From Vibrio jasicida CAIM 1864 = LMG 25398 (GTDB lineage Bacteria; Pseudomonadota; Gammaproteobacteria; Enterobacterales; Vibrionaceae), in contig NZ_BAOG01000025.1 in the NCBI RefSeq assembly GCF_000400365.1, positions 62,001-126,000 on the forward strand: 64,000 nt of DNA. Direction: 5' to 3'. The notes under the pieces are model-generated. The model did not search any database, was not told where the DNA came from, and saw nothing but the letters and a program-made list of their open reading frames with translations. Position numbers and translations under genes: made by a program. Position 1 is the stretch's first letter. Each line of letters starts with the position of its first letter. Shown here one piece after another: positions 8,033 through 17,176 of this stretch.

Positions 8033-8707
8033 ATGAATACCTTTCTATCGCAAAAATGGATGCGCTTACTTGTTGTTTTATCTGTATTAAGCCTCACTTT
8101 TGGGTGTACTCAGAAATTCAATGATGTCTCGGCGACCGTTCAAGAAGCTTATGGCAACTACATCGATGTTGAACTGACACCAGAAGAAATTGAAGCCGTT
8201 CCTTATGCCAGCGCTTATCTAAAAATCGGCAGCCAAAAGCAAGTCTTTGTTGTTCTAGCCTTTGCAGAATCAAACCCACTAACGGGACAAACCCAACTCA
8301 AATGGGTCAGTGCCGATAAAGCGATGGTGGTAACAGAGAATGGCCATATTGTTAAAACCATTGGATTACAAACCACTAACCTAGCCGGTGTCTACGGTGA
8401 TGTGCCTGCTTACTCAAAATCATCTGTTCAATATGCGCTGTCTTACGATTGGTCTGAGCAATACCGTTACGGCTTTCAAGCTCAGGTAGAGCGATCACGT
8501 CAAGGCAAAGAGACGATAACCACTCCTATTTCATCGACAGAAACCGACGTTTATACTGAGCTCGTCACTTTTCCAAGCCTAGAGGAAAGCATAGAGAACA
8601 CCTACTGGGTAGACAGTAATGGACAAGTGGTGAAAACACGTCAGCACTTGGGACCAAACATGGTGCCAGTTGAATTGACCATTTTGAAAGGGTACAGCAA
8701 ATCATGA
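8033..8707 (+). CDS. yjbF: YjbF/GfcB-like lipoprotein
   Basis: A 224-residue lipoprotein of the YjbF/GfcB (group 4 capsule) family. The lipobox is LTFG-C with Cys25 as the lipidation site. I chose the ATG at 8033 because GAGGGA sits just before it; the frame could open at a TTG at 8018. The next gene starts inside its stop codon (ATGA overlap), showing translational coupling. In E. coli the gfcBCD and yjbFGH proteins support exopolysaccharide secretion. In V. cholerae the counterparts are in the wbf region beside gmhD, as here. Confidence 0.85.
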   Translation: MNTFLSQKWMRLLVVLSVLSLTFGCTQKFNDVSATVQEAYGNYIDVELTPEEIEAVPYASAYLKIGSQKQVFVVLAFAESNPLTGQTQLKWVSADKAMVVTENGHIVKTIGLQTTNLAGVYGDVPAYSKSSVQYALSYDWSEQYRYGFQAQVERSRQGKETITTPISSTETDVYTELVTFPSLEESIENTYWVDSNGQVVKTRQHLGPNMVPVELTILKGYSKS

Positions 8708-9459
8708 GTAAGCGACTGCTCTCTTTACTAAGCTTAGTGGGTGTTGTCGGTATTACCGCCGTACCTGCTTTAGCCCAGAACCAAAGTTTACCGCCATTAC
8801 AAGTTGAATTAGTGGGTACTGGAAAAGCCTTACAATTTGAACAGCCAACTCGTTTAGACAACATCCTGAAGCTCGCACAAGAGCAGAACGTTGTCTTGCA
8901 ATATCCTCTTGCGATTAGTTTGTTTGATGATTCAGAACAGGCACAGCAAGAGAGTCTGGCGTTAAAAAACGCCGTGTTGAACCAAATGATTCAATACAAC
9001 CTCGTTAGTCATCCATTTTACAATTTTATCCAGCAAAGTCAGTTTGCGCCTCGCGTTCTTTCCGCCGTCGATGTTGATCAAATTCGCTTAGACAAATTTG
9101 ATAACCCGCTTTTAAAAGGTCAGTTTGCCTTAAGTGCGCCTCAGCGAGCAGAAAAAGTGTTGTATGTGGGCAATGTGGGCAAGGTTTATGCCATCAAAAA
9201 TCTAGCTGGTATCCCTCTGCATGAACAGATCGATAGCCTAAAAAGCAGTGAGGTTGGTGAACTGGCTCAGCCGCCTATTTTAATCTATCCAAATGGTGAG
9301 GTGGTTACCCCTCATCATGGCAGTTGGTTAACCAAACAATATTATTTACCACCTTTGACCATGGTCTATATCCCATTTGACGATTTTGAACAGTCGCCAA
9401 TGGATCAAGATATCGTCAAACTGCTGTCACAACGTAAACCAACATCGTCGAAGAATTAA
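8704..9459 (+). CDS. yjbG: YjbG/GfcC-like periplasmic capsule protein
   Basis: A 251-residue protein with a signal peptide (1-24, ending ALA). The mature part fits the GfcC/YjbG family, periplasmic proteins with beta-grasp domains similar to the ligand-binding parts of Wza-type exporters. The C-terminal half carries the expected periplasmic fold features (a GNVGKVYAI strand region and a proline-rich PPLTMVYIPF near the end). It overlaps the YjbF-like stop by four bases and is followed after two bases by the YjbH-like gene, so the three form one unit. Its role is polysaccharide secretion or modification, with no known enzymatic activity. Confidence 0.82.
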   Translation: MSKRLLSLLSLVGVVGITAVPALAQNQSLPPLQVELVGTGKALQFEQPTRLDNILKLAQEQNVVLQYPLAISLFDDSEQAQQESLALKNAVLNQMIQYNLVSHPFYNFIQQSQFAPRVLSAVDVDQIRLDKFDNPLLKGQFALSAPQRAEKVLYVGNVGKVYAIKNLAGIPLHEQIDSLKSSEVGELAQPPILIYPNGEVVTPHHGSWLTKQYYLPPLTMVYIPFDDFEQSPMDQDIVKLLSQRKPTSSKN

Positions 9460-9461
9460 AT

Positions 9462-11660
9462 ATGAACCTGATAAGAACCAGTTTATCGCTTTCTTTAATG
9501 GGTCCAGCGTTGGTTTGGGCTCAAGATATGCCTTTCGAGGCACCACCACTGCAACCTTCACAGATGGACTTTGGTGGTGTGGGTTTAATGCAAATGCCAA
9601 CTGGCCGTATGGCTCCTGAAGGTGAGTTTAACTTTGCGGTCACTGGTAGCGATGAGTACCTATTTTACAATGTGACCCTGCAAGTGATGCCTTGGCTAGA
9701 AACGACTATTCGTTACACCATGGTGAACGACCTTTTCTATAGCGACGACCCAAGCTTCTCTGGTGATACCAAGTACACCGACAAAGGCATCGATTTTAAA
9801 GTTCGTTTATTAGAAGAGTCTGAATACTTACCAGAGCTTTCTGTTGGTATTCGTGACTTTGCGGGTACTGGCCTATTTGATGGTGAGTTTGTTGCTGCAA
9901 CAAAACGCTACTCTAACCCGAACCTTGGTACCTTTGATTTCACCTTAGGTATGGGCTGGGGTTACCTTGGAACACGTGACAATATCAGTAACCCGGCTTG
10001 TAAATTGTCAGACAGTTTCTGTGAACGCCCTTCCGACTTTAAAGGCAATGGCGGTAGCGTAGACTTTGAGCGTTGGTTTAAAGGTCCCGCAGCCCTATTC
10101 GGTGGTGTGGAATATCAGACACTTCATGCCCCACTACGCTTCAAGCTTGAATACGACAGTAATGACTACAGTGAAGATTTCCCAGTGGTACGCGGTGGCA
10201 TAGACATGACGCCCCACACACCTTGGAACTTTGGTGTACTTTATCGTTTAGGTCACATGGCGGATTTGCGTTTGAGTTATGAACGTGGCGACACGTTGGT
10301 TGCAGGCGTGAGCCTTGACACAAACTTCAATGACATGCCGTCTTTCTGGCGTGATACACCAACGCCAGAAGTTGAAGACAAGCAACCAGAGCAACTGTCT
10401 GATGTCGATTGGGATCGCGTTACCGAGGAGCTGGATAAAGTCGCTGGCTACCAAAATACCCAGCTCTATGTTGAAGCCAATACTGTCTCCGTTGTTGGTG
10501 AACAGAAGAAGTATCGCGACCGCAACGAAGCGCATGAAAAAGCAGCTGCAGTTCTTTACAACGAGATGCCAGACAACATTGATACCTTTACTATCAATGA
10601 ACGCAGCCGTGGTTTGCTCGGCGATCAAACGGTTATCTCAAAAGATAAGTACCGTGACTTTGCTGAAGTGAACTACATCAACCCGAATATTGAAGATGCG
10701 ACGTCTACATCAAGCAATAAGCCTCAGGGCAAACCTGCTTACGATGGATTTGAGCGTTTTGATTGGGGCTTTGCACCAAAACTTGCTCAAACCTTGGGTA
10801 ACCCAGAAGACTTCTACTTGTTTAGTGTTGGTTTGAGCGGCAACGCTTCTTACTGGCTAACGGACAATTTAGAAATCGGCGGTTCGCTGTACTGGGATTG
10901 GTACAACAACTACGACAAGTTTAACTACGTAACACCACCAGATGGCACAAGTGTTCCTCGTGTACGTACTATGTTCCGTGCTTATCAGAATGAACACGCG
11001 GTAACTATGTCGAACCTTCAATTGACTTGGTTCCAAGAGTACTCCGATACCATGGACCAGCAGTTTTACGCTGGTTATCTAGAAAGTATGTTTGCGGGTG
11101 TAGGTACAGAGTTCTTATACCGTCCAAAAGGCGCAAACTGGGCGCTTGGTGCTGATGTTAACTTAGTTTCTCAACGTGATCCTGAAAGCTACTTTGGTGT
11201 TTATGATGAGAAGTGGCAGCATATCCCTGAATACGGCCGTCCATTCCAAGTGGTAGATAAAGGCTTTACTGGCTTTGTATCGGGTTACTACTACCCTCAA
11301 TGGGATTTCCTACAAGATTTGATGATTCAAGTCGATGTAGGCCAGTTCCTAGCAGGTGATGTCGGTACGCAAGTGAACGTCTCTAAGCAATTCAAGAGTG
11401 GCGTGATCGCTGGGGCGTTTGCATCAATTAGTGACTTGTCTGCAGATGAGTTCGGCGAAGGTAGCTTTACGAAAGGCTTCTACATCTCGATTCCATTCGA
11501 CATCATGACGGTGAAACCAAGCAACAACCGTGCGAACTTTAGCTGGCAGCCATTGACTCGCGATGGCGGGCAGAAGCTAGGTCGTAAATACAGCCTAATT
11601 GAACTGACGGATGAACGTAACCCATGGTATCAACGCCCGAATACATCAGATGAAAAGTAA
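9462..11660 (+). CDS. yjbH: YjbH/GfcD-like outer-membrane protein
   Basis: A 732-residue protein with a signal peptide (1-20, ending VWA) and a long run of amphipathic beta strands rich in Tyr, Trp and Phe. It matches the YjbH/GfcD family of large outer-membrane barrels thought to help exopolysaccharide leave the cell. A PSQMDFGGVGLMQMPTGR-type opening near residues 32-50 is typical of the family. It is the last gene of the yjbEFGH-like operon and is followed by a strong terminator. It is co-located with the capsule export genes but transcribed away from them. Confidence 0.85.
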   Translation: MNLIRTSLSLSLMGPALVWAQDMPFEAPPLQPSQMDFGGVGLMQMPTGRMAPEGEFNFAVTGSDEYLFYNVTLQVMPWLETTIRYTMVNDLFYSDDPSFSGDTKYTDKGIDFKVRLLEESEYLPELSVGIRDFAGTGLFDGEFVAATKRYSNPNLGTFDFTLGMGWGYLGTRDNISNPACKLSDSFCERPSDFKGNGGSVDFERWFKGPAALFGGVEYQTLHAPLRFKLEYDSNDYSEDFPVVRGGIDMTPHTPWNFGVLYRLGHMADLRLSYERGDTLVAGVSLDTNFNDMPSFWRDTPTPEVEDKQPEQLSDVDWDRVTEELDKVAGYQNTQLYVEANTVSVVGEQKKYRDRNEAHEKAAAVLYNEMPDNIDTFTINERSRGLLGDQTVISKDKYRDFAEVNYINPNIEDATSTSSNKPQGKPAYDGFERFDWGFAPKLAQTLGNPEDFYLFSVGLSGNASYWLTDNLEIGGSLYWDWYNNYDKFNYVTPPDGTSVPRVRTMFRAYQNEHAVTMSNLQLTWFQEYSDTMDQQFYAGYLESMFAGVGTEFLYRPKGANWALGADVNLVSQRDPESYFGVYDEKWQHIPEYGRPFQVVDKGFTGFVSGYYYPQWDFLQDLMIQVDVGQFLAGDVGTQVNVSKQFKSGVIAGAFASISDLSADEFGEGSFTKGFYISIPFDIMTVKPSNNRANFSWQPLTRDGGQKLGRKYSLIELTDERNPWYQRPNTSDEK

Positions 11661-11692
11661 TCTAATCACTCATTAGATTACCTAACTAATAC

Positions 11693-11717
11693 AAAGGAAG
11701 CTTCGGCTTCCTTTTTG
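11693..11717 (+). terminator. Rho-independent terminator after the yjbH-like gene
   Basis: A perfect nine-base-pair stem (AAAGGAAGC with GCTTCCTTT) on a stable TTCG tetraloop is followed by a T-rich tract. It ends the yjbEFGH-like operon before gmhD. Confidence 0.9.
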
Positions 11718-11812
11718 TTTGCCTAGTGACAACGACTTCCCCTAGTACTAGCACCTAAAGGCTTAACTCTGCTAAACTTCCTGAGAAAATTTTAATCTAT
11801 GGTGGAAGTCTT

Positions 11813-12754
11813 ATGATCATCGTAACTGGTGGTGCTGGCATGATCGGCAGCAACATTGTTAAAGCTCTGAACGAAGCAGGTATTAACGATATTCTGGTTG
11901 TCGACAACCTAAAAAATGGCAAGAAGTTTAAAAACTTAGTTGATCTTGATATCACTGATTACATGGATCGTGATGACTTCCTTACCCAAATCATGGCGGG
12001 TGATGACTTCGGCCCTATCGAAGCAATCTTCCATGAAGGTGCTTGTTCTGCAACAACTGAGTGGGACGGCAAGTACATGATGCTAAACAACTATGAGTAC
12101 TCAAAAGAGTTGCTTCATTACTGTCTAGATCGTGAAATTCCATTCCTATACGCGTCATCAGCTGCGACATACGGTGAGACAGAAACGTTTGTTGAAGAGC
12201 GTGAATACGAAGGTGCACTTAACGTATACGGTTATTCAAAACAACAGTTTGATAACTATGTACGCCGTCTATGGAAAGACGCAGAGGATCATGGCGAGCA
12301 GCTTTCTCAAATCACTGGTTTCCGCTACTTCAATGTGTACGGTCCACGTGAAGATCACAAAGGTAGCATGGCATCGGTAGCTTTCCACCTGAACAACCAA
12401 ATCAACGCTGGTGAAAACCCTAAGTTATTTGAAGGTAGTGGTCACTTTAAACGTGATTTCGTTTACGTTGGCGATGTATGCAAAGTAAACCTTTGGTTCC
12501 TTGAAAATGGTGTTTCTGGCATCTTCAACTGCGGTACTGGCCGCGCGGAGTCTTTCAACGAAGTCGCACAGGCAGCTATCAAACACCACGGTAAAGGTGA
12601 GGTTGAGAATATTCCGTTCCCTGAGCACCTAAAAGGCGCTTACCAAGAATTCACGCAAGCCGACCTGACTAAGCTTCGTGCTGCCGGCTGTGATGTAGAA
12701 TTCAAAACGGTAGCAAAAGGTGTTGCTGAATACCTAGCGATTCAAAACCGTTAA
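11813..12754 (+). CDS. gmhD: ADP-L-glycero-D-manno-heptose-6-epimerase
   Basis: A 313-residue short-chain dehydrogenase-type epimerase that converts ADP-D-glycero- to ADP-L-glycero-D-manno-heptose, the donor for the LPS inner core. The NAD(P) motif GGAGMIG is at residues 6-12, the catalytic Tyr-xxx-Lys is Y139/K143, and Ser115-Ser116 lies in the expected [10 protein letters not shown] stretch. Length agrees with RfaD/GmhD (about 310). In vibrios this gene marks the edge of the capsule/O-antigen locus. It is separated from lpxM by a hairpin and about 115 bases. Confidence 0.96.
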   Translation: MIIVTGGAGMIGSNIVKALNEAGINDILVVDNLKNGKKFKNLVDLDITDYMDRDDFLTQIMAGDDFGPIEAIFHEGACSATTEWDGKYMMLNNYEYSKELLHYCLDREIPFLYASSAATYGETETFVEEREYEGALNVYGYSKQQFDNYVRRLWKDAEDHGEQLSQITGFRYFNVYGPREDHKGSMASVAFHLNNQINAGENPKLFEGSGHFKRDFVYVGDVCKVNLWFLENGVSGIFNCGTGRAESFNEVAQAAIKHHGKGEVENIPFPEHLKGAYQEFTQADLTKLRAAGCDVEFKTVAKGVAEYLAIQNR

Positions 12755-12762
12755 TGCCCCAC

Positions 12763-12792
12763 AAAGGTGGTAGTTAACTCTCTACCACCTTT
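12763..12792 (+). terminator. Hairpin after gmhD
   Basis: A perfect 11-base-pair stem (AAAGGTGGTAG with CTACCACCTTT) on an eight-base loop begins nine bases after the gmhD stop. The following sequence is only weakly T-rich, so termination may be partial. Confidence 0.65.
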
Positions 12793-12869
12793 ACTCTGAT
12801 ATTATTACTAGTATCATTTCTACATACCTCCACTCGCCTCTCTCCAAAAATATAGGTACTTAAAACTTC

Positions 12870-13859
12870 ATGACTAATCAACGTGATGATTTCGATCCTA
12901 AAGCTTATAACCCTGAATTTGAGCGCCACTTTTTAGCGCCGAAGTATTGGGGTACGTGGATAGGCGTTGTCCTTTCTTTGCCGCTTGCTTTATTACCTTT
13001 AGCGGTTCAAAAATGGCTAGCAAAAACTATCGCAAAGAAACTGGCTAAATCGCACAAAGGTCCGGCTCACCGAGCTCGTGTCAACTTCGAACTGTGCTTC
13101 CCAGAGAAATCATTTGAAGAGCGCGAAGCACTGATTGAAAAAACGCTTTATACCGCGGCATTGTTCTTTTTCCGTTTCAGCTTACTTAGCTTACGTTCAT
13201 CTAAATGGTTACAGCAGCGTTGCCAGATCCGAGGTTTAGACATCCTTCAAAAACACATCGACAATGATGAGAAAGTCATTTTGATGGTTCCACACTCATG
13301 GGCAATTGATATTCCCGCGGTATTGCTTGCTTCGATGGGAATGCCCGTCTCTGCGATGGCAAAAAAGCAGAAAAATGAAGTGGCAGATTGGCTAATGCAC
13401 GAACAACGTGTGCAATATGGCGGTCGCGTTTATGAGCGCTCTGCTGGTGTTAAGCCGTTTTTGAGATCAGTTCGTGACGGTTACATTGGCTATTACTTAC
13501 CCGATCAGGATCATGGTCCTGAACACAGCGTTTTTGTCGATTTCTTTGCCACCAGAAAAGCAACGCTTCCTGGTTTAGGTAAAATTGCCAAACTATCACG
13601 CGCTAAAGTGTTACCTATGTTTGCTTCTATGAACACAGAAGATGGTACGTTTGATATCGAAATCTTACCGGCGTTTGAGCTAGATAAAGGCGAAGAACAA
13701 GACGCTCGCACTTGTAATCAAGCAATCGAGTACTTTGTCGCAAATAAACCAGAACAATACATGTGGGTGCTACAACTTCTGCACTCTCAAGAAGACGGCA
13801 ATAACTATTACAACCTATTCAAGCCGAGATACAACACTGACTGGCAAATAAGCAAATGA
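12870..13859 (+). CDS. lpxM: Lipid A myristoyltransferase (LpxM/MsbB)
   Basis: A 329-residue inner-membrane late acyltransferase that adds the second acyloxyacyl chain to Kdo2-lipid A. One membrane segment lies near residues 30-48. The catalytic HX4D motif is H142-D147 (PHSWAIDIP), and the block around GYYLPDQDHGPEHS followed by VDFFATRKATLP is almost the same as in E. coli LpxM. A second acyltransferase of the window (38437-39387) has HX4E and is LpxL-like. The waaF start overlaps this stop (ATGA), so lpxM, waaF and waaA form an operon. Confidence 0.93.
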   Translation: MTNQRDDFDPKAYNPEFERHFLAPKYWGTWIGVVLSLPLALLPLAVQKWLAKTIAKKLAKSHKGPAHRARVNFELCFPEKSFEEREALIEKTLYTAALFFFRFSLLSLRSSKWLQQRCQIRGLDILQKHIDNDEKVILMVPHSWAIDIPAVLLASMGMPVSAMAKKQKNEVADWLMHEQRVQYGGRVYERSAGVKPFLRSVRDGYIGYYLPDQDHGPEHSVFVDFFATRKATLPGLGKIAKLSRAKVLPMFASMNTEDGTFDIEILPAFELDKGEEQDARTCNQAIEYFVANKPEQYMWVLQLLHSQEDGNNYYNLFKPRYNTDWQISK

Positions 13860-14914
13860 AAAAAATCTTAATTATCGGCCCGTCTTGGGTTGGCGATATG
13901 GTGATGTCACAATCACTGTACATCGTTTTAAAGCGACAACATCCAGAAAGCCAAATTGATGTGATTGCTCCAGGCTGGTGTAAACCGATCCTCGAGCGTA
14001 TGCCTGAGATCCATCAAGCGATTGAGATGCCTCTTGGTCATGGTGAGTTCAATCTTCTTGGCCGCAGAGAGATTGGTAAGTCACTGCGTGAAAAGCAATA
14101 CGATCATGCTTACGTACTGCCAAATTCAGCTAAGTCTGCTTTGATGCCTTGGTTTGCAAACATCCCACAGCGTACAGGTTGGAAAGGTGAAATGCGTTAT
14201 GGGCTACTCAATGATCTTCGCCCTAACAAAAAGTCTTTCCAATACATGGTAGAGCGTTATGTCGCGTTAGCCTACCCTAAGGCTGAAATGTTGGATTCGT
14301 CCTCTCTGGGAGGCTTAGAAACACTTCCTAGACCTAGCTTGTCTATCGATAAAAAGACTCAGCAAGAGACGCTTAACAAATTCTCTCTGGACCAAACGCT
14401 CCCTGTCATAGGGTTGTGTCCAGGTGCCGAATTTGGCCCTGCTAAAAAGTGGCCAGAAACACATTATGCTGAAGTCGCTACTCAAATGGCGGCTAGCGGC
14501 CATCAAGTATGGCTGTTTGGTTCTCAAAAGGACCTTGATACCTGTAATAACATCAAGCAGCTCGTGCCGGCTGAGCTTCAACAGAGAATTCACGTTCTCG
14601 CTGGTCAAACCAGCTTGATTGAAGCCGTTGATCTGCTGGCGGCATGTCAGACTGTTGTAGCTAATGACTCTGGTCTTATGCACGTAGCGGCAGCTGTTGG
14701 CTGTAATGTTGTTGCAGTCTATGGCTCAACCTCACCAAAGTACACACCACCGCTTGCGGAAAAGGTAGAAATTGTTCACACCGATATTGACTGCCGCCCA
14801 TGCTTTAAGCGTGAGTGTGAGTTCAAGCACCTTAAGTGTTTAACTGACTTATCACCAAAACAGGTGCTAGACAGCATCCAAAAACTTGAAGCGATAACGG
14901 TAAGTTCATGCTAA
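13856..14914 (+). CDS. waaF: ADP-heptose:LPS heptosyltransferase II
   Basis: A 352-residue GT9 glycosyltransferase that adds the second heptose to the LPS inner core from ADP-heptose. It opens with the WaaF signature IIGPSWVGDMVMSQ (residues 6-19). The C-terminal GT-B domain has the ADP-heptose-binding region around GLCPGAEFGPAKKWP and ANDSGLMHVAAA. It overlaps lpxM by four bases and waaA by seven. Confidence 0.96.
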   Translation: MKKILIIGPSWVGDMVMSQSLYIVLKRQHPESQIDVIAPGWCKPILERMPEIHQAIEMPLGHGEFNLLGRREIGKSLREKQYDHAYVLPNSAKSALMPWFANIPQRTGWKGEMRYGLLNDLRPNKKSFQYMVERYVALAYPKAEMLDSSSLGGLETLPRPSLSIDKKTQQETLNKFSLDQTLPVIGLCPGAEFGPAKKWPETHYAEVATQMAASGHQVWLFGSQKDLDTCNNIKQLVPAELQQRIHVLAGQTSLIEAVDLLAACQTVVANDSGLMHVAAAVGCNVVAVYGSTSPKYTPPLAEKVEIVHTDIDCRPCFKRECEFKHLKCLTDLSPKQVLDSIQKLEAITVSSC

Positions 14915-16173
14915 TTCGCATTTTTTACACATTGCTGCTTGCCCTTGCCTCCCCTTTCCTATTGTTTGGTTTATATAAAAGTAAACCGAACAAGCCCAAA
15001 TTTGGTCAACGATGGAAAGAGCATTTTGGTATAACCCCAAAGCTAGAGACAACTGAGCGCCCTATTTGGATTCATGCGGTTTCGGTAGGTGAAAGCATCG
15101 CCGCTATCCCACTCATTAAAGAGTTGAAAAAGCAAAAACCAACCCAACCTATTTTGGTCACCACCACAACCAGTACTGGTGCGGAACAAATTGCTAAGTT
15201 GGGCGACTTAGTGGAACACCGCTATATGCCTATCGATTTTGGTTTTGCCGTGAAAGGCTTTATAAAGGCAATACGCCCAAAGCAAATGTTGATAATCGAA
15301 ACCGAGCTTTGGCCAAACACGCTTAATACTGTCCACGATGCAGGAATCCCTATCATAGTGGTCAACGCTCGCCTCTCTGAAAAGTCGTGTAGGAACTACG
15401 CAAAAGTGCAGCCACTGTTTGACCTCCTACATCCATGCATAGATAAACTCCTTTGCCAGACGGAGTCAGATGCTGGGCGTTTCGAACGTTTAGGTATCGA
15501 GAAAAACAAACTTTTTGTTACTGGCTCGATAAAGTTTGATATCCAAATATCGGACGACGTAAAAGAAAAAGCTAAAGCGCTAAGAGATGCCCTTGGATTA
15601 GAGCGCCCGATTTGGATAGCTGCCAGCACTCATAAAGGCGAAGATGAGCAAATGCTAGAAGCTCACAAGAAAATCTTAGAATCTCACCCGAACGCACTTT
15701 TAATCCTTGTTCCTCGCCATCCGGAGCGATTCGATAATGTATTTGAGCTGTGCCAAAAGCTAGGTTTTGAAGCCGCTCGACGCACAAGCCGAACAGAAAT
15801 AACGGAGTCGACCCAAGTTTACCTTGGAGACACCATGGGTGAGATGCTTACCTTGATTGGATCAGCCGACATTTGCTTTATGGGTGGTAGTTTGATTGGC
15901 GATAAAGTTGGTGGGCATAATGTTCTAGAGCCTGCGGCTTTAGGTGTGCCGGTCATCACTGGGCCGAGCTACTATAATTTTAAAGAAATTGTTGAAGATC
16001 TAATTGAAAAAAAAGCAATAAAGCTCGCCAACGCAGGACTCTCCCTATCGATTCAAGTGGTAAATTTGATAGATTGTGAAGAAGAGCGAGTTACAATGTT
16101 AGAAAACGCTGCTCTTACCTTGAAAAACAACAAGAATGTGATCAGTAAATCATTAAATCTCATTACGCGGTAG
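14908..16173 (+). CDS. waaA: 3-deoxy-D-manno-octulosonic acid (Kdo) transferase
   Basis: A 421-residue GT30 enzyme that transfers Kdo from CMP-Kdo to lipid IVA. It has an N-terminal membrane anchor (residues 3-20), the catalytic glutamate in HAVSVGES (E61), ETELWPN at 130-136, and the C-terminal donor-binding block around GGHNVLEPAALGVPVI. Vibrios, like Haemophilus, usually carry a single phosphorylated Kdo, consistent with the kdkA gene at 27591-28307. It is followed after four bases by a sialyltransferase-like gene whose base composition is more AT-rich. Confidence 0.96.
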   Translation: MLIRIFYTLLLALASPFLLFGLYKSKPNKPKFGQRWKEHFGITPKLETTERPIWIHAVSVGESIAAIPLIKELKKQKPTQPILVTTTTSTGAEQIAKLGDLVEHRYMPIDFGFAVKGFIKAIRPKQMLIIETELWPNTLNTVHDAGIPIIVVNARLSEKSCRNYAKVQPLFDLLHPCIDKLLCQTESDAGRFERLGIEKNKLFVTGSIKFDIQISDDVKEKAKALRDALGLERPIWIAASTHKGEDEQMLEAHKKILESHPNALLILVPRHPERFDNVFELCQKLGFEAARRTSRTEITESTQVYLGDTMGEMLTLIGSADICFMGGSLIGDKVGGHNVLEPAALGVPVITGPSYYNFKEIVEDLIEKKAIKLANAGLSLSIQVVNLIDCEEERVTMLENAALTLKNNKNVISKSLNLITR

Positions 16174-16177
16174 TTCC

Positions 16178-17176
16178 ATGAATTTATTTCTAGTCACCTC
16201 ACCACTACAATATGTTTGTGCTTTAGAAGCTAAAGAATATTTTTCTTGTAAAGAATCAATACTTCTATTAGTAAATCAAAAAAGTAAACATGGCTTAGAG
16301 CAACAGAACAAACTCGTTAAAAAAGAAGATTGGGCCGCAGTTATCGAAATTGAACGTAACAATCGTAGCTTTAGTGTTCCAAAAGCAATCAAAAAAATAA
16401 AAGAGTTAATGCCAAAAGGAGCATACTTAGAAAGATTTTTTTATGCAGAATATAACGCCTGGTGGACCAAGCTCTTATCTCGTAACTTACTAATTAAAAA
16501 AGAAGTTTACTTTGATGATGGCACTCTTACCCTATCTGAGTATAATAAATTCATCTTACCCAAAGCGAGCTTCCATAGGCCAAGATTAATCCAAGATTTC
16601 ATTATAAGACTTCATGGACTGAAACCTGTTGGGCACCTACCGCAATCGAGATCGTTAGAGGTATTCACACTATTTAATTTAGAACGAGCGCATGTACCCA
16701 TACATAAGAATGATTTGGTCAGATTAAAACACTCTTATGGACACCCCGCTCTTTTTGACACTTCGGCTGCATTAGGCTTTATAGGTCAAGGGGCTGTTGG
16801 CGATAAAAACCAGAAGTCTGTCAGGGAATATCTTGAAGAGCTTGAAACTCTAGCTAAGCTAGCTAATTCCAAAATCATTTATTTCCCTCATCGCACAGAA
16901 AGAAATGAGGTAAAAGAAGCACTGATGAATTTAGACTATATTACTTATCATCGTGGTGAGTACCCTTTGGAGATTGAACTTATAGACAAAAATATAAAGC
17001 TCTCCGCACTTATCGGAACATTTTCAACAGTAATGTTTACATGTAGATTACTTTATCCGGATATGCCGATTTACACTCTATCAGATACACATCCGGACAA
17101 AATTTTTCAGACTGAGCTAAGAAAGCAGCTAAAAAAAATCAACGTAAAAAACTTTACTCATTACGCTTCTTCATAA
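16178..17176 (+). CDS. Sialyltransferase-like glycosyltransferase (GT52/polysialyltransferase-type)
   Basis: A 332-residue protein not matched to a named enzyme. It opens LFLVTSPLQ. It has FDDGT at residues 112-116, a PHRTE motif at 237-241, YPLEIEL at 262-268 and a GTFST motif at 280-284. This layout (acidic DDG, later P-H, then a Ser/Thr-rich G-xFS-x) resembles bacterial alpha-2,3-sialyltransferases of GT52 and the related polysialyltransferase family. It follows waaA by four bases and ends 23 bases inside the convergent CMP-nonulosonate synthetase gene. It probably moves the locally made nonulosonic acid to the LPS core. Codon use is AT-rich, suggesting acquisition. Confidence 0.65.
   Translation: MNLFLVTSPLQYVCALEAKEYFSCKESILLLVNQKSKHGLEQQNKLVKKEDWAAVIEIERNNRSFSVPKAIKKIKELMPKGAYLERFFYAEYNAWWTKLLSRNLLIKKEVYFDDGTLTLSEYNKFILPKASFHRPRLIQDFIIRLHGLKPVGHLPQSRSLEVFTLFNLERAHVPIHKNDLVRLKHSYGHPALFDTSAALGFIGQGAVGDKNQKSVREYLEELETLAKLANSKIIYFPHRTERNEVKEALMNLDYITYHRGEYPLEIELIDKNIKLSALIGTFSTVMFTCRLLYPDMPIYTLSDTHPDKIFQTELRKQLKKINVKNFTHYASS

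Noticed and set aside
10248..10628. Minus-strand 126-codon frame inside the yjbH-like gene
   Set aside because: It is a shadow of a recognised outer-membrane protein gene; composition is not protein-like.
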